The notes under the pieces were generated by a model. It was not told where the DNA came from. It made no database searches and saw nothing but the letters and a program-made list of their open reading frames with translations. DNA of 64,000 nucleotides. It comes from Loripinus fragilis. Its lineage: Eukaryota > Mollusca > Bivalvia > Lucinida > Lucinidae. Positions 11,701-18,659 of this stretch are shown here, in pieces; within the stretch, counting starts at the first letter, position 1; each line of letters starts with the position of its first letter. Made by a program: the position numbers and the translations under genes. The stretch spans positions 139,559,549 through 139,623,548 of the forward strand of contig OZ026515.1 in assembly GCA_964019695.1 (NCBI GenBank). The letters run 5' to 3'.

Positions 11701-14700
11701 TGTGCATCGGCGCACGCTGGTCTGTGCCTTTGTTGTTCTCAAACCCCCAAAGACAGGTTTTCTCGCATCGATGCTCAGTTATGCATGCACATATATACTG
11801 GGAACACCTGTAAAATTAATATCTTTATCATGAGTTGAGCTATATTTGTGAATACTTATTAGAAGTCTCTCTATATCACATCCGGTCGGCAGGAATCTAA
11901 AATGCTCTTAACAATCGACAAGCTTGGATCAAAAATCACAAGAAGCAGTGTTTTCAATTGCCATTTGTTGCCAGTCGGGCGACAAATGGCAATAGAAAAC
12001 TCTGTTTCTAACAATTTTTTATCTACATTCGTGGAAAGTAATAACATTTTCTATTGCCGCCTAACCGGTGCGTATATTATTCTACAGATTCCCCACCAGA
12101 GCACAGAAGGCGGTTGATTCCTCCATCACCAGATGCCTTTGATGACGATGATCTTCTAGAGCTTCCACCCTGTCCATTTCCTGTCCCTACAAGGTAAGCA
12201 GAGGCCTTTAGGCACCAAGGTTATTAAAGTAAGTAAGGGTGCAAAGATCAGGAATCGATACAATCAAGTACCACACCTGACCCAGGGTACCAATGGGAAA
12301 GTGACAAACTCACAGTAGACACCACAAACGAGAGCCAAGAGGGCAGGTGACCACAAGGCACATAAAAACAGACGCGCACAAAGACATAGCAAACACAAGA
12401 CAGAACAAAAACATAAAAGATCCACAAAAGAAGTACCGCCTTGGAACGGTCAGTAAAATATTTTACTGGAGGGCTTTAACAGGTTTAACGGCGCCAACCT
12501 CACCCTTAAATCATATTACATGCTCAACTGAACTGAGCATGAAATTTCAACAGCTCATGAAAACTAAAATGCTGAAAAATATAGATTTTTCTTGCTATTA
12601 AACTCTCAGATGTTGTATTTATCATGCTAATAAATGTTAAAATGCCAACAAATGTTGGCATTTAACTGTATCCATCATGCTAATAAATGTTAAAATGCCA
12701 ACAACTGTTGGCATTTTAGCATATATGAGCATGATAAAGTTTTATTACCTCCGTGCCTGATCTTCAGATACATGTACTGCTGTTGGGCTAGCTCAGGAGA
12801 ATTTGTTTCTTATCCCACTGGCTTGTAGCGATTTCTCTTTCTCTGTTAATAGTCACAAAGTATTCAAGAAGGTGAGAACTCAAACCACAATTAGGCCTCT
12901 AGCCTAGCATGGATGTTAAAAGAGGTTCTTTATGCTTTTGCAATAGTTACTATTACCTTTTGCGTTGGCGTATAGGCTATTTAGGATTGCCTCTTGGGGC
13001 TGCTCGCCCTGCCAAAACAATTTGAGCCGTGGCATGAGATTTCCAACAATGTAGTATGTGCAACTAGCAAAGGCTAAGACCAGCCTGCACATATGCACAG
13101 ACTGATCAGAGCGATTGCTGGGCGCTTAAATATTCTATGACTGTTAAACTATTGACTGAACTTCATTTGGAGTTTCTGAGCTTAAAAGAAGGCTGCACAG
13201 GCTCGTCTGAGTCTACACTTGTCAAAATGCCACATTGTTGGAAATCACATGTCACGGCTCAAATGGGTCAACACACGAGATTGTGTTACTTATAGCATAT
13301 GGGCAAATGCCTGTAATTAATGGCCCAAGCTGATGTCTCCAGGGGGACTAGGTCTGAGTCTTCATCTACAGCCATACTTTGTGTATGTGAGCACTGATGG
13401 CTTTGGCCAGTCTGGCATTGGCACAGGCTTGTCTGAGCCTTTGTCGCTGGCAAAAAAAAAAACATGCTAGGCTAAACCTTGATTGTTTTGCTCCGTATAT
13501 TGAATGGTAATTACTATGACATTTATAGTCTTTGCAAACCATTTGAATGATACTAGAACAATACTGCTCTAGCATGTCTAAACACACAAAGTTCTATTAA
13601 AATATAATAAGAGATTTTGGTAGTACCCAGGGATTTTCCTAGGCCTGATTTGGGGCCGAATATAGGCCCCTTCCCAATTCAAAATTGAGCAAAAGCTTCC
13701 CAAAATGGTGTATATCATTTATGCAAATATTATGAGTTTTTATGCTGGGCAATTAAAGCAACAAATATGTTACAGCTTTACTGGCGGTCCAGTTCATTCA
13801 GACTGAATCAAATTTTCCCAATTTTGATGGTCAAAATGCTTTTTTCCCAAATTCAACAGGCCCCTGGCCCCAACTTCAGAAAGGTAAAAAAAATCCCTGG
13901 GTACTTATCCTATATACACAAAGGCCTCCTTTAAAGCCCATGCTGATGCATCCAGCAGGGCTAGAGGTCTACTTTTTGGTCTCAGCCTTGCTTTCCTTCC
14001 ATACTTTGTATGTGCTAGAAATGAAGGCTCTGGTGATACTGCTCATATGCATAGGCAATGTAATGTCAAATCCATATACACCCACAGGTACTCCTGTGGC
14101 TACAAATTACGGACAGTTTCAGTGTATTTAAAAAGGATTTTTTCTGTGCATACTTAAAATCAGGTGTTTTATATAGCTAAATGCCTTCTGCAGCTAAAAT
14201 TCAGCCACATAAGTATCCTTTTTTTGCTAAGAACCTCTGTTCATTTGTCGGCAATACTTTTGGGGTGCCTAGTTTGTGTAATCTGTAACTCCAAAAGTTT
14301 TAATTCCTTTATGTTGGAACTTTGCATAATGACTGTTCACACATTGAAGATGTGCACCATATATTTTGTGCACATTTCATGAATATTTTCTCATTTTTGA
14401 CGGGTTTTGGACATTTTTCTGTCCAAAATGTTCTCTGGTTTTAGTAATCTGTAACTCCAACACTTTATATTCCTTTATATACAAGCTTTGCATACTGATT
14501 GTTCATTCAGAAGATGTGCACCTCCTATTTTGTGCACATTTGATAATTATTTTCTCATTTTGGAGGGGTGTTGAACTTGGACATTTTTTACATCCTAAAT
14601 GCTTAGGAGGTGTCTGGTTTGTGTTAAAACTATGCATAATGATTGTTCACACAAGGAAGATTTGCACCTCCTATTTTGTGCACATTTGATGATATTTTAT

Positions 14701-17700
14701 TATATTGTTGGGAGTGTTGAACTTCGACATTATTACCTCTACACCACCTTTCGAGTGCTTACATTGTGTTATCTGTTTGTTATCTGTAACTCCCAACAGT
14801 TTTTATTCTTTTATTTCTAAACTTTGCATAATGAATTTTCACACATTGAAGATGTGCATTGGCAATGCAGGTCCAGAGCAGAGATTGGTCTTCTTTTTCC
14901 TTCACAGCAAAAACAATGCTGTATTTCAAATACCTACTGGCTAGGTTGGTTCTTTTAACCCATATAAGCCTTGCTTCCTGTTTGTGGGACATAAGAAAAC
15001 AGTGCAGACCCAGATCAGACGCTGCAGAACCCAGCGTCTGATCAGAGTCTCCACTGTTTGCATACAGAATGTTCAATTAAAATTTGAATAAAATGAAGAA
15101 TACCACCCAACAACCTTTAAAACCAAAATGAACTTGTCCAATTGAGAAGAGAGAGAAATCCATTTGAGCCAGTGCATGAGATTTCCAACAATGTGGTATG
15201 TGCGACCAGCAAAGCCTCAGATCAGCCTGAGCATATGCGCAGTCTGATCAGAGCCTTTGCTAGTCGCTTGAGTATTCTATGATTGTTAAGCTACTGACTG
15301 CATACCATTTGGAGTTTCTAAACTGAAAAGGAGGCTGCAGAGGCTCGTCCAAGTCTACACTTGTCAAAATGTCAAATTGTTTGAAATCTCAAGCACTGGC
15401 TCATTTGGTTTAAATGGGTTAAAATCTGCACGACGTCTTTGCTGTTTTTGTTTTCTAGGAAGGATGGAGCCAGTTCCAGTGGTGCTGATTTACAATCTCC
15501 AGATCCTGTCAAACTCACATGCCCTGTTTGTCTGGATGATGATAAAATGGTAATTGCATACATTCATATTTTTAGCAGAAAACTTGAGTGTAAAATTGTA
15601 AATGTTTTCTAATGATATCCATCAGCTTAAACATTTGTTTTGGCTGCTCTCATTGAGACGGTTCTTTGGAGTACACCCAACATAACGGAGCGCAGTGGTA
15701 GAGTGCTTGACTCGAGACAGAGGGGCCGCGGGTTCGAGCCTCACCGGCGTCACTGCGTTGTGGTCCTTGAGCAAGACACATTTATCCTAGTTTAGTACTG
15801 GTTCAACCCAGGAAGACCCGTTCCTGTTTAACTGACAGATTAATGATGGGACGTAAAGAATCAAATCAAACAAATAAAAAACACGAAACATACGTTTGGG
15901 TTCCGCAGCAAGAAAATTAATTTTCAAGTACACACTCTTATTTAAAGCCCTGAATCAGATGGTTCTCTAAGAGTACTCTAGCATGATTAAACCTGACTGT
16001 TGCATGGGAACAACAAAGGTGCAGAGCAGCCTGTGCAGTCTAATCAATGCCTTTGTAATTGCTTATTGGAAAGTATAATATTTCAAATTGTTCATGTCAA
16101 ATTTCCATTTACTAGCTAGTTTCTGCAGCTGAGCAGATTGGTTTGAGTCTTGCTCAGTCAAAAGCCCCAAAGACCTGTTTCCTCCTGACAAGTCCCATAT
16201 ATAGGGAATACTACGTGAGTGTCTTTTGATATCAAGTTTACCAGGCAAGGCTTTGAGAACGCTTGTTGACATCGCGAGGCTTGCCGAGCGATTCAACATG
16301 CCTTCTCAAAGCCGAGCCTGGTAAACTTGATATCGAAAGACGTGAACCTTGTATTCTTTTTATCAGTTTACCCATTGTTTCACTCTTCAAACTAGCGTAA
16401 TGACGTACTTTTCGATTTTTGTGTTAATTCAGCGTCATTAGCGAAGTCATTCAAAAAGTGCAATGTCATCATGACCAGATAAAGGAACATGCCATGAGAA
16501 AGACCATATTTATCAGGCAATGAGCAGCAATACAGTTAATATGAATGGTAACTGATAAATATAAATAATTGAACTAGCACACCAGTTTTGGGGTTTTCTC
16601 ACCTACTGGTAGACAAGAAGTGATGGCTTAGTGCAGTATGAAGTAACGTTATATTGTTCTTCTGACGTATTTACTATTTTCGTATTCAAGGTATTTAGTC
16701 GTAGTGTAGTCAGAGGGGACTAACCTCAGTGTATCTTCCATATGAGTAGGGCTTCCATGTTTTACAAAATTTTGTAAATGTTTACATGAAATTCCAGAAA
16801 TCGAAACAATTCAGTTTACACACAATTACCATACTGACTTGTATTCTTTATTGCAGATCGGTAAAATCGCCAAATTTTCTCCTAAAAAAGAGCTCTTTGA
16901 AAAATGTACCTTGCGCAAACATTCAAAATTGTTGGTCAGGTGTTGTGATAGAACTCATTTTATGTAATTGAAACCCGACTGCAACATGCGCAGGCTCACC
17001 GATAACTGACATTTCTTGTGTGTGTCTTTCCATGTAAACAGTTGCAAATGTGTAATTGGTTGACATGCACAAGATATAACTGCCAATCGTCACATAGGCC
17101 AGAATGAAATTGACATCAATACACACACTGATGGGAAGTGAAAAACAACAACACAGTTTGAAGCCATGTGCTTTAATATGCATGTCCACCATATATTAAG
17201 ATCTGATGAAAATGCATGAGTATTGCTACCAGCACAGGGAGATAAAATTCAGGCCATTTTCATCGAAACTGACATTAATGACTGTGTCCGCTGAGCATGT
17301 CCGCAGTCATTCTAATTTTATTAATTGATTATTGTTAGAAACTTTATCAAATACATCTGAAACTGACAAAAAACAACACTATTTTTCATTAGGAAATGCT
17401 ATTAATAAACCATGAAGCTCGTCACATGCTAAAGTTCTTTTAAACGGTAGGCCATTTTTGTAAAGTTTTATTGCATAAACACGAAACTCTTCTGTTCACA
17501 CGTGTAAACTTGGAAGCCCTACATATGAGGGTTGTGTAGTGTGTCTGGAATATCTGTGTCTATCACTGTTTGCTTGTAGACACCGATGTACCCTAAATAA
17601 CATGCCCTTTAACAGTTTTCCTCTGATAAAAAAAATACCAACAGAGCTAAAAGTAGAAAAATACCAAAATTGCATGTTAAAAAAATGCTCGGACGAAAAT

Positions 17701-18652
17701 ATGGCTGCCACAAAAAAAAAATAGATACATCTTCTGAACCAGATCTCAAGAGAGCAACTCAGTGCCTCATGTGCCTCTTGGTTACAAAATTAACTTGATT
17801 GTTTAGTTGCCTTTCAATGGGAATAAATATCCATACTATATCAATTTATGCCAATAAAGTAAAATCTGCCTTAGGGGGCCATTCAAAAATAGACATAACA
17901 AAGGTCTAAAAGCCATATGCTAGCTTAATGCAGGTCAAAAGTACTGCAGAAAGCATTCTGCAATTTTTTTGACCTGCATTAGGCATTATCAGTCTTGAAA
18001 GACTAGTTTTTTTGTCTTTTTAAGTGACTGCTTAAGACAGGTCAAATGAGATGCTCTTGACGCTCAAGTTGCTATTAAAGTTAGTTGTCTTCCTTTGGGA
18101 GATTTTTTTCAAAATGTTCAGGAGCCAAATCATTTGATAAATTAGGAGCATCTCATCAAAATTTTTGGGCAGAAAAGACAATGTCATTATTTGATTAAAA
18201 AACATCTTGTACAGATGTATGTGGGATTATTTTGATCCTATTTGAGCCACGGCATGAGATTTCCAACAATGTGGTATGTGCGACCAGCAGGGCTCAGACC
18301 AGCTTGAGCATATGGGCGGTCTGATCAGAGCCTTTGCTAGTCGCTTGAATATTCTATGAGTTTTAAGCTACTGACTGAACATCATCTGGAGTTTCTAAGC
18401 TTAAAAAGAGGCTGCACAAGCTCGTCTGAGTCTACACTTGTCAAAATGCAACATTGTTGGAAATCACATGACACAGCTCATTTGATACATTTTGTTTTAC
18501 AGATCAAAAGAAGCAAGCGGAAATTAGCGTCAACAACATGTGGACATATATTTTGTAACGAGTGTATAGATGGTGCCATTAGATCACAGTCTTGTTGTCC
18601 TGTGTGTCGGAAAAAACTTAGCCTTAGACAGTTTCATCTTCTTCATATTTAA
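2641..18652 (+). CDS. RNF4: RNF4-like SUMO-targeted E3 ubiquitin ligase (six exons, start codon missing)
   Basis: Joining 2641-2707, 6945-7060, 10178-10196, 12088-12193, 15459-15549 and 18503-18652 gives 182 codons open to a TAA, and every junction keeps phase. Family knowledge: RNF4 binds poly-SUMO chains through N-terminal SIMs and, as a RING dimer, ubiquitinates SUMOylated nuclear proteins. Seen here: an Arg-rich start (RRRRRLRGR), SIM-like VPVIDL, CIDLTEED, IVDLT and ISIDSDSS in residues 1-50, an acidic/proline linker (FDDDDLLELPP), then a C3HC4 RING with Cys124, 127, 146, His148, Cys151, 154, 165 and 168. Ligand spacing 19-2-3-3-11-3 after CPVC matches RNF4. The tail RQFHLLHI resembles the RNF4 dimer/E2-ubiquitin contact end. 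Length is close to vertebrate RNF4 (about 190). The start ATG is absent: 2641 is preceded by an acceptor and an in-frame stop at 2620-2622, so a short 5' exon lies upstream or was missed. Confidence 0.93.
2730..3060 (+). repeat. Two diverged units around TAACTCTGGAT...GGCCCTTTGAAGCTGAAAAT
   Basis: The block at about 2744-2820 is repeated at about 2925-2990, with TAACTCTGGAT, then GGCCCTTT(G/A)AA and CTGAAAATAGTAGA. It is intronic and non-coding. 3060-3550 holds no feature I recognise. Confidence 0.55.
3555..5471 (+). mobile_element. L2/CR1-like LINE copy, 5' truncated, with 3' UTR and (TTATTA)n tail
   Basis: After the RT stop there is about 480 nt of 3'UTR. It ends in the stem-loop-like AAAGCGCTTTTGAACA, then AAAAGGGCGCTATATAAATG, and a short ATT microsatellite (5450-5471). 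This end structure is typical of L2/CR1-type LINEs. The 5' edge is set only by where RT similarity begins. Confidence 0.85.
3562..4986 (+). CDS. Reverse transcriptase of a 5'-truncated L2/CR1-clade LINE
   Basis: This 474-codon intact frame encodes most of a non-LTR RT and the region after it. Fingers/palm: HVRPLLKKENLD and NYRPVSNLPFVSKILEKVV (about 12-50). Motif A: LLDLSAAFD (about 99-107). Motif B: VPQGSVLGP (about 159-167). Catalytic motif C: FYADD (about 190-194). The thumb and C-terminal region end near LFTQSHG. The endonuclease domain is missing: L2/CR1 ORF2 is usually about twice this length, and recognisable similarity starts at about the ATG, so this is a 5'-truncated insertion. The frame has no stops, which suggests a young copy. 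It lies in the first RNF4 intron in the same orientation. It is not expected to be active without the endonuclease. Confidence 0.93.
   Translation: MYSIPKSFKSSHVRPLLKKENLDANTLKNYRPVSNLPFVSKILEKVVSSRIEEHLTLNNLHEEHQSAYRKFHSTETALIKVQNDILQSLDQNEIAVLVLLDLSAAFDKIDHETLLHRLEHQFGIGYKSLSWMRSYLTDRYQTVCIDGKMSKPVRMRFSVPQGSVLGPKFYTMYTKPVGLICKKYGLRHHFYADDSQLYISFKPIDNSKRETLRRVEMCLCEILIWMHTNMLKLNSDKTEMIVFASNKNEVSSQEIKINIGNTEIKPSLVVRNLGAMLDSKMDMEQHIKSVCRSCYGQIRQIGHIRKFLTCDATKMLVNSLVTSRMDYCNGLLYGVPMTTLKKLQTVQNTAARLISKTARHDHISPVLKDLHWLPVQQRIQFKILTLTFKALHNLAPEYIKNLLQVYKPGRNLRSQSSSIRLVLPKSRTMTYGDRCFASAAPKLWNELPSKIRDCETLDSFKRSLKTYLFTQSHG
5580..6195 (+). repeat. Dispersed repeat ending in GACGGACGGAGGCG / ATGGGGATAATAAATA
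   Basis: GGCGCCATCCCAAATCCC and ATATCCCATCCCTGGGGCAT recur within the block, with TTGACCTTTTGACC motifs and a poly-C run at 5647-5661. The 3' part (GTCCAATGGTTAAGGGGGTA, then ACGGACGGAG) is a type common in molluscs. 6195-6640 shows nothing further. Confidence 0.55.
6645..6891. mobile_element. piggyBac-type MITE (TTAA target, CCCTTAAAGC termini)
   Basis: TTAA-CCCTTAAAGC on the left and GCGCATTAAGGG-TTAA on the right form inverted ends with the TTAA target duplication typical of piggyBac elements. The interior has GTCGTCTGCTG repeats and the hairpin CTGCTCCTATAGGAGCAG. It is 247 bp and ends 53 nt before RNF4 exon b. Confidence 0.85.
6945..7060 (+). CDS. RNF4: RNF4 exon b: SIM cluster, first copy of the duplicated block
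   Basis: This 116-nt exon follows TTTTAG (acceptor ending 6944). Two bases complete the Ser codon from the previous exon, then 38 codons follow. It encodes CIDLTEEDEQIVDLTSSSQ then ISIDSDSS and an SPVLGGNDTSVV tail, giving three SIM-like stretches next to acidic or serine residues. The donor is GTAAGA at 7061. Reading through the donor meets TAA at 7067-7069, so retention truncates the protein. The last 57 nt (7004-7060) are repeated three times downstream. A piggyBac-type MITE ends 53 nt before the acceptor. Confidence 0.88.
7097..7153 (+). CDS. Candidate duplicated SIM exon, copy 2
   Basis: This is a 57-nt copy of 7004-7060, flanked by CTTCACAG on the left and GTAAGAT on the right. It is 19 codons in phase 0-0 and reads ISIDSDSSHVLGGNDTSVV, with His replacing Pro relative to copies 1, 3 and 4. 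The gap from the previous copy is only 36 nt, probably too short for a normal intron, so its use in mRNA is uncertain. Confidence 0.45.
7189..7245 (+). CDS. Candidate duplicated SIM exon, copy 3
   Basis: This 57-nt copy of the SIM block sits between CTTCACAG and GTAAGAT and is phase 0-0, so inclusion would keep the RNF4 frame. Its peptide is the same as copy 1. It is separated from copy 2 by 35 nt. Confidence 0.45.
7282..7338 (+). CDS. Candidate duplicated SIM exon, copy 4, consensus donor
   Basis: This fourth 57-nt copy is preceded by CTTCAGAG (one change from the other copies) and followed by GTAAGTTAA. It is the only copy with a full consensus GTAAGT donor. Phase is 0-0. It is the best candidate among the duplicates to be spliced to the downstream microexon. 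Confidence 0.5.
7535..7800 (+). mobile_element. Family G MITE (GGACAAAAATTCCACTC ends)
   Basis: It starts GGAACAAAAATTCCACTCG and ends ATATTTTTGTCTGC. The central hairpin is CCCAAAGCACTCATC ... GATGAGTGCTTTGGG. The same element is at 10309-10697. Confidence 0.75.
7800..9258. other. RNF4 intron, no recognised element
   Basis: AT-rich intron sequence. 8400-8830 contains many CCCTACTT-type motifs, a loose pyrimidine-rich repeat. Short ORFs here have no recognisable domain and I see no splice-supported exon. Confidence 0.5.
9259..9742 (-). mobile_element. Family A MITE, interrupted by another MITE
   Basis: The left end TTGAGCCACGACATGTGATT, the internal AAGCTTAGAAACTCCAAATG and the right end AACATTGTTGGAAGTCATAT match the other family-A copies in reverse orientation. 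Homology is broken at 9468-9691 by a nested element. Confidence 0.85.
9468..9691. mobile_element. Nested MITE with ~45-bp terminal inverted repeats
   Basis: TACTGTCGTGCCAACCAAGA and the GTGACAGTGAC that follows mirror GTCACTGTCACTCTTGACTA, then GCAGGACAGTA. It sits inside a family-A copy, so it is the younger insertion. The centre holds a second hairpin around ATCACTTGTGTTTTGATC. Confidence 0.85.
9904..10110. mobile_element. Family J palindromic element (AAAACATATGTTTTGGGTGC)
   Basis: ATTTTCTTTATTTGTCA and TGAGAAATAAGAAAAT form the ends. Inner arms read CCAAAACATATGTTGTGAGC and ACATATGTTTTGGGTGCTC. It ends about 68 nt before the microexon. Fragments of the family occur at 6530-6615, 15640-15960 and 31715-31765. 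Confidence 0.7.
10178..10196 (+). CDS. RNF4: RNF4 19-nt microexon
   Basis: A long pyrimidine tract and CAG (ending 10177) are followed by GTTGTTGGATCTGCTTCTG and the donor GTATGT. It encodes VVGSAS plus the first base of an Asp codon completed by the next exon. Splicing exon b directly to 12088 would break the frame (phase 0 into phase 1), whereas this 19-mer repairs it exactly. That phase requirement is the main support. Confidence 0.75.
10309..10697 (+). mobile_element. Family G MITE, second copy, with internal insertion
   Basis: GCAGGGGACAAAAATTCCAC on the left and TATTTTTGTCCCCTG on the right give clear inverted ends. About 130 bp at 10425-10555 has no counterpart in the 7535 copy and is probably a later insertion. 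Confidence 0.8.
10743..10808. repeat. AAACAGT hairpin, AATGCAGC type
   Basis: Outer arms are AAACAGTGCAGACC and GGTCTTCACTGTTT. The inner perfect stem is GATGAAATGCAGCAT / ATGCTGCATTTCATC. The same type occurs at 21361-21426 and 23237-23300, with a decayed one at 30415-30478. Confidence 0.9.
11001..11214. mobile_element. piggyBac-type MITE, second copy
   Basis: TTAA-CCCTTAAAACGCCAATC and GGCGCTTTAAGGG-TTAA are inverted ends on a TTAA target. The interior has GCAGCAGACGAC and its inverse GTCATCTGCTGC, so it is palindromic over most of its 214 bp. Confidence 0.88.
11538..11772 (+). mobile_element. Family C MITE
   Basis: It contains GGGCCTTGACGCG, ACATGTCTTCGGGGGT and AGCAAGTTTAGATATGATAC, a CTGATCAGACTG/CTGGTCTGTGCC half-hairpin, and mirrored AGACAGGTTTTCTCGC. 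Related copies lie at 15990-16200, 21726-21966, 32027-32245 and 55420-56200. Confidence 0.8.
11880..12072. mobile_element. Family F palindromic MITE ending ~15 nt before RNF4 exon d
   Basis: Ends are CCGGTCGGCAGGAATCTAAA and TTTTCTATTGCCGCCTAACC. The central palindrome is GCCATTTGTTGCCAGTCGGG followed by CGACAAATGGC. A cleaner relative is at 33963-34158. Confidence 0.8.
12088..12193 (+). CDS. RNF4: RNF4 exon d: acidic/proline linker
   Basis: Acceptor TTCTACAG ends at 12087 and donor GTAAGC starts at 12194. The exon has 2 nt, 34 codons and 2 nt. It encodes SPPEHRRRLIPPSPDAF, then DDDDLLELPPCPFPVPT. The position between SIMs and RING and the basic patch HRRR resemble the RNF4 linker. An inverted-repeat element ends about 15 nt upstream, so the polypyrimidine and branch region are confined to element-derived or very short host sequence. 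Confidence 0.85.
12515..12760. mobile_element. Family I MITE (CTCAACTGAGCATGAAATTT)
   Basis: It has TCAACTGAACTGAGCATGAA and two copies of CATGCTAATAAATGTTAAAA followed by the hairpin TGCCAACAAATGTTGGCA. A second element is at 63357-63570. 12194-12515 upstream holds nothing recognised. Confidence 0.7.
13021..13263 (+). mobile_element. Family A MITE
   Basis: TTTGAGCCGTGGCATGAGAT on the left and ATCACATGTCACGGCTCAAA on the right are inverted ends. The interior has two hairpins, one around CAGCCTGCACATATGCACAG and one joining GAGGCTTAAGC-like stretches. Six further copies are in the window. Confidence 0.9.
13623..13904. mobile_element. MITE with GTACCCAGGGATTTT termini
   Basis: GTACCCAGGGATTTTCCTAG and AAAATCCCTGGGTAC are inverted ends, with inner GGCCCCTTCCCAATT and CCCCTGGCCCC. 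The interior has no ORF. Confidence 0.8.
14262..14870 (+). repeat. Four diverged tandem units (144-191 bp)
   Basis: ACTTTGCATAATGACTGTTC plus GAAGATGTGCACC recurs at about 14320, 14483, 14627 and 14818, each followed by TTTTGTGCACATTT and preceded by ATCTGTAACTCC. It is intronic and non-coding. Confidence 0.8.
14996..15060. repeat. AAACAGT hairpin, GATCAGACGCTG type
   Basis: Outer arms are AAACAGTGCAGACCCAGA and TCTCCACTGTTT. The inner stem is GATCAGACGCTG / CAGCGTCTGATC. The preceding AACCCATATAAGCC also occurs at a degenerate copy near 24877-24945. Confidence 0.85.
15162..15406 (+). mobile_element. Family A MITE ending 53 nt before RNF4 exon e
   Basis: TTTGAGCCAGTGCATGAGAT and ATCTCAAGCACTGGCTCATT form matching inverted ends. 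The core GATCAGAGCCTTTGCTAGTC and TAAGCTACTGACTG match other copies. Confidence 0.9.
15459..15549 (+). CDS. RNF4: RNF4 exon e: first half of the RING
   Basis: TTTTCTAG ends at 15458. One base completes an Arg codon, followed by 30 codons to ATG and donor GTAATT at 15550. It encodes KDGASSSGADLQSPDPVK, then LTCPVCLDDDKM. CPVC supplies the first two zinc ligands of the RING. A family-A MITE ends 53 nt before the acceptor. Confidence 0.92.
15640..15960. mobile_element. Family J element interrupted by a SINE
   Basis: TCATTGAGACGGTTCTTTGG and ACACCCAACATA lie left of the SINE, and CGAAACATACGTTTGGGTT lies right of it. This matches the palindromic family at 9904-10110. Confidence 0.6.
15683..15880 (+). 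mobile_element. tRNA-derived SINE, family 2
   Basis: RNA polymerase III A-box-like AGTGGTAGAGTGCTTGACTC and B-box GGTTCGAGCCTC are followed by TCCTTGAGCAAGACAC, TAGTACTGGTTCAACCCAGG and an AATCAAATCAAACAAATAAA tail. Other copies are at 29303-29490, 22593-22703 (tail only) and 55971-56142 (minus). Confidence 0.9.
15990..16200 (-). mobile_element. Family C MITE, partial
   Basis: CAACAAAGGTGCAGAGCAGC, TTATTGGAAAGTATAATATT and CCCAAAGACCTGTTTCCTC match the family-C copy at 21726. Confidence 0.65.
16206..16348. repeat. ~55-bp-arm hairpin around TGATATCAAGTTTACCAGGC
   Basis: Left GAATACTACGTGAGTGTCTT with TGATATCAAGTTTACCAGGC mirrors GCCTGGTAAACTTGATATCG with AAAGACGTGAACCTTGTATTC. The loop is CG-containing (ACATCGCGAGGCTTG). 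Confidence 0.85.
16747..17521 (-). mobile_element. hAT-type MITE with 8-bp target duplication
   Basis: TAGGGCTTCC and GGAAGCCCTA are the termini. The 8-bp CATATGAG is present on both sides (16739-16746 and 17522-17529). The element is 775 bp without a transposase frame. Interior blocks such as AGGAAATGCTATTAATAAAC are shared, inverted, with 20462-21205. Confidence 0.92.
17530..18238. other. RNF4 intron, little recognised
   Basis: It holds one small hairpin (TAATGCAGGTCAAAAGTACT opposite TTGACCTGCATTA, 17928-17982). No exon or other element is supported. Confidence 0.4.
18239..18485 (+). mobile_element. Family A MITE abutting the last RNF4 exon
   Basis: ATTTGAGCCACGGCATGAGA and AAATCACATGACACAGCTC are the ends, with ATTT on both outer sides as a possible target duplication. 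It ends about 19 nt before the terminal exon. An ATG at 18356 inside it opens a frame that runs through the acceptor into the RING half. Confidence 0.9.
18503..18652 (+). CDS. RNF4: RNF4 terminal exon: second half of the RING
   Basis: The acceptor TTTTACAG ends at 18502. The exon has 49 codons plus TAA. It encodes IKRSKRKLASTTCGHIFCNE, then C-I-D and the rest of the RING with CCPVCRKK, ending RQFHLLHI. The ligands C-x-H-x2-C-x2-C and CPxC follow RNF4 spacing exactly. Vertebrate RNF4 has Tyr at the penultimate position and here it is His. A MITE ends about 19 nt before the exon. The minisatellite starts within 10 nt after the stop. Confidence 0.96.
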   Translation: MKRSKRKLASTTCGHIFCNECIDGAIRSQSCCPVCRKKLSLRQFHLLHI

Positions 18653-18659
18653 TGAATGC

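Noticed and set aside
14366..15076. Several ORFs of 70-107 codons
   Set aside because: They read through intronic tandem units and the AAACAGT hairpin, with shared peptide scraps due to repeats.
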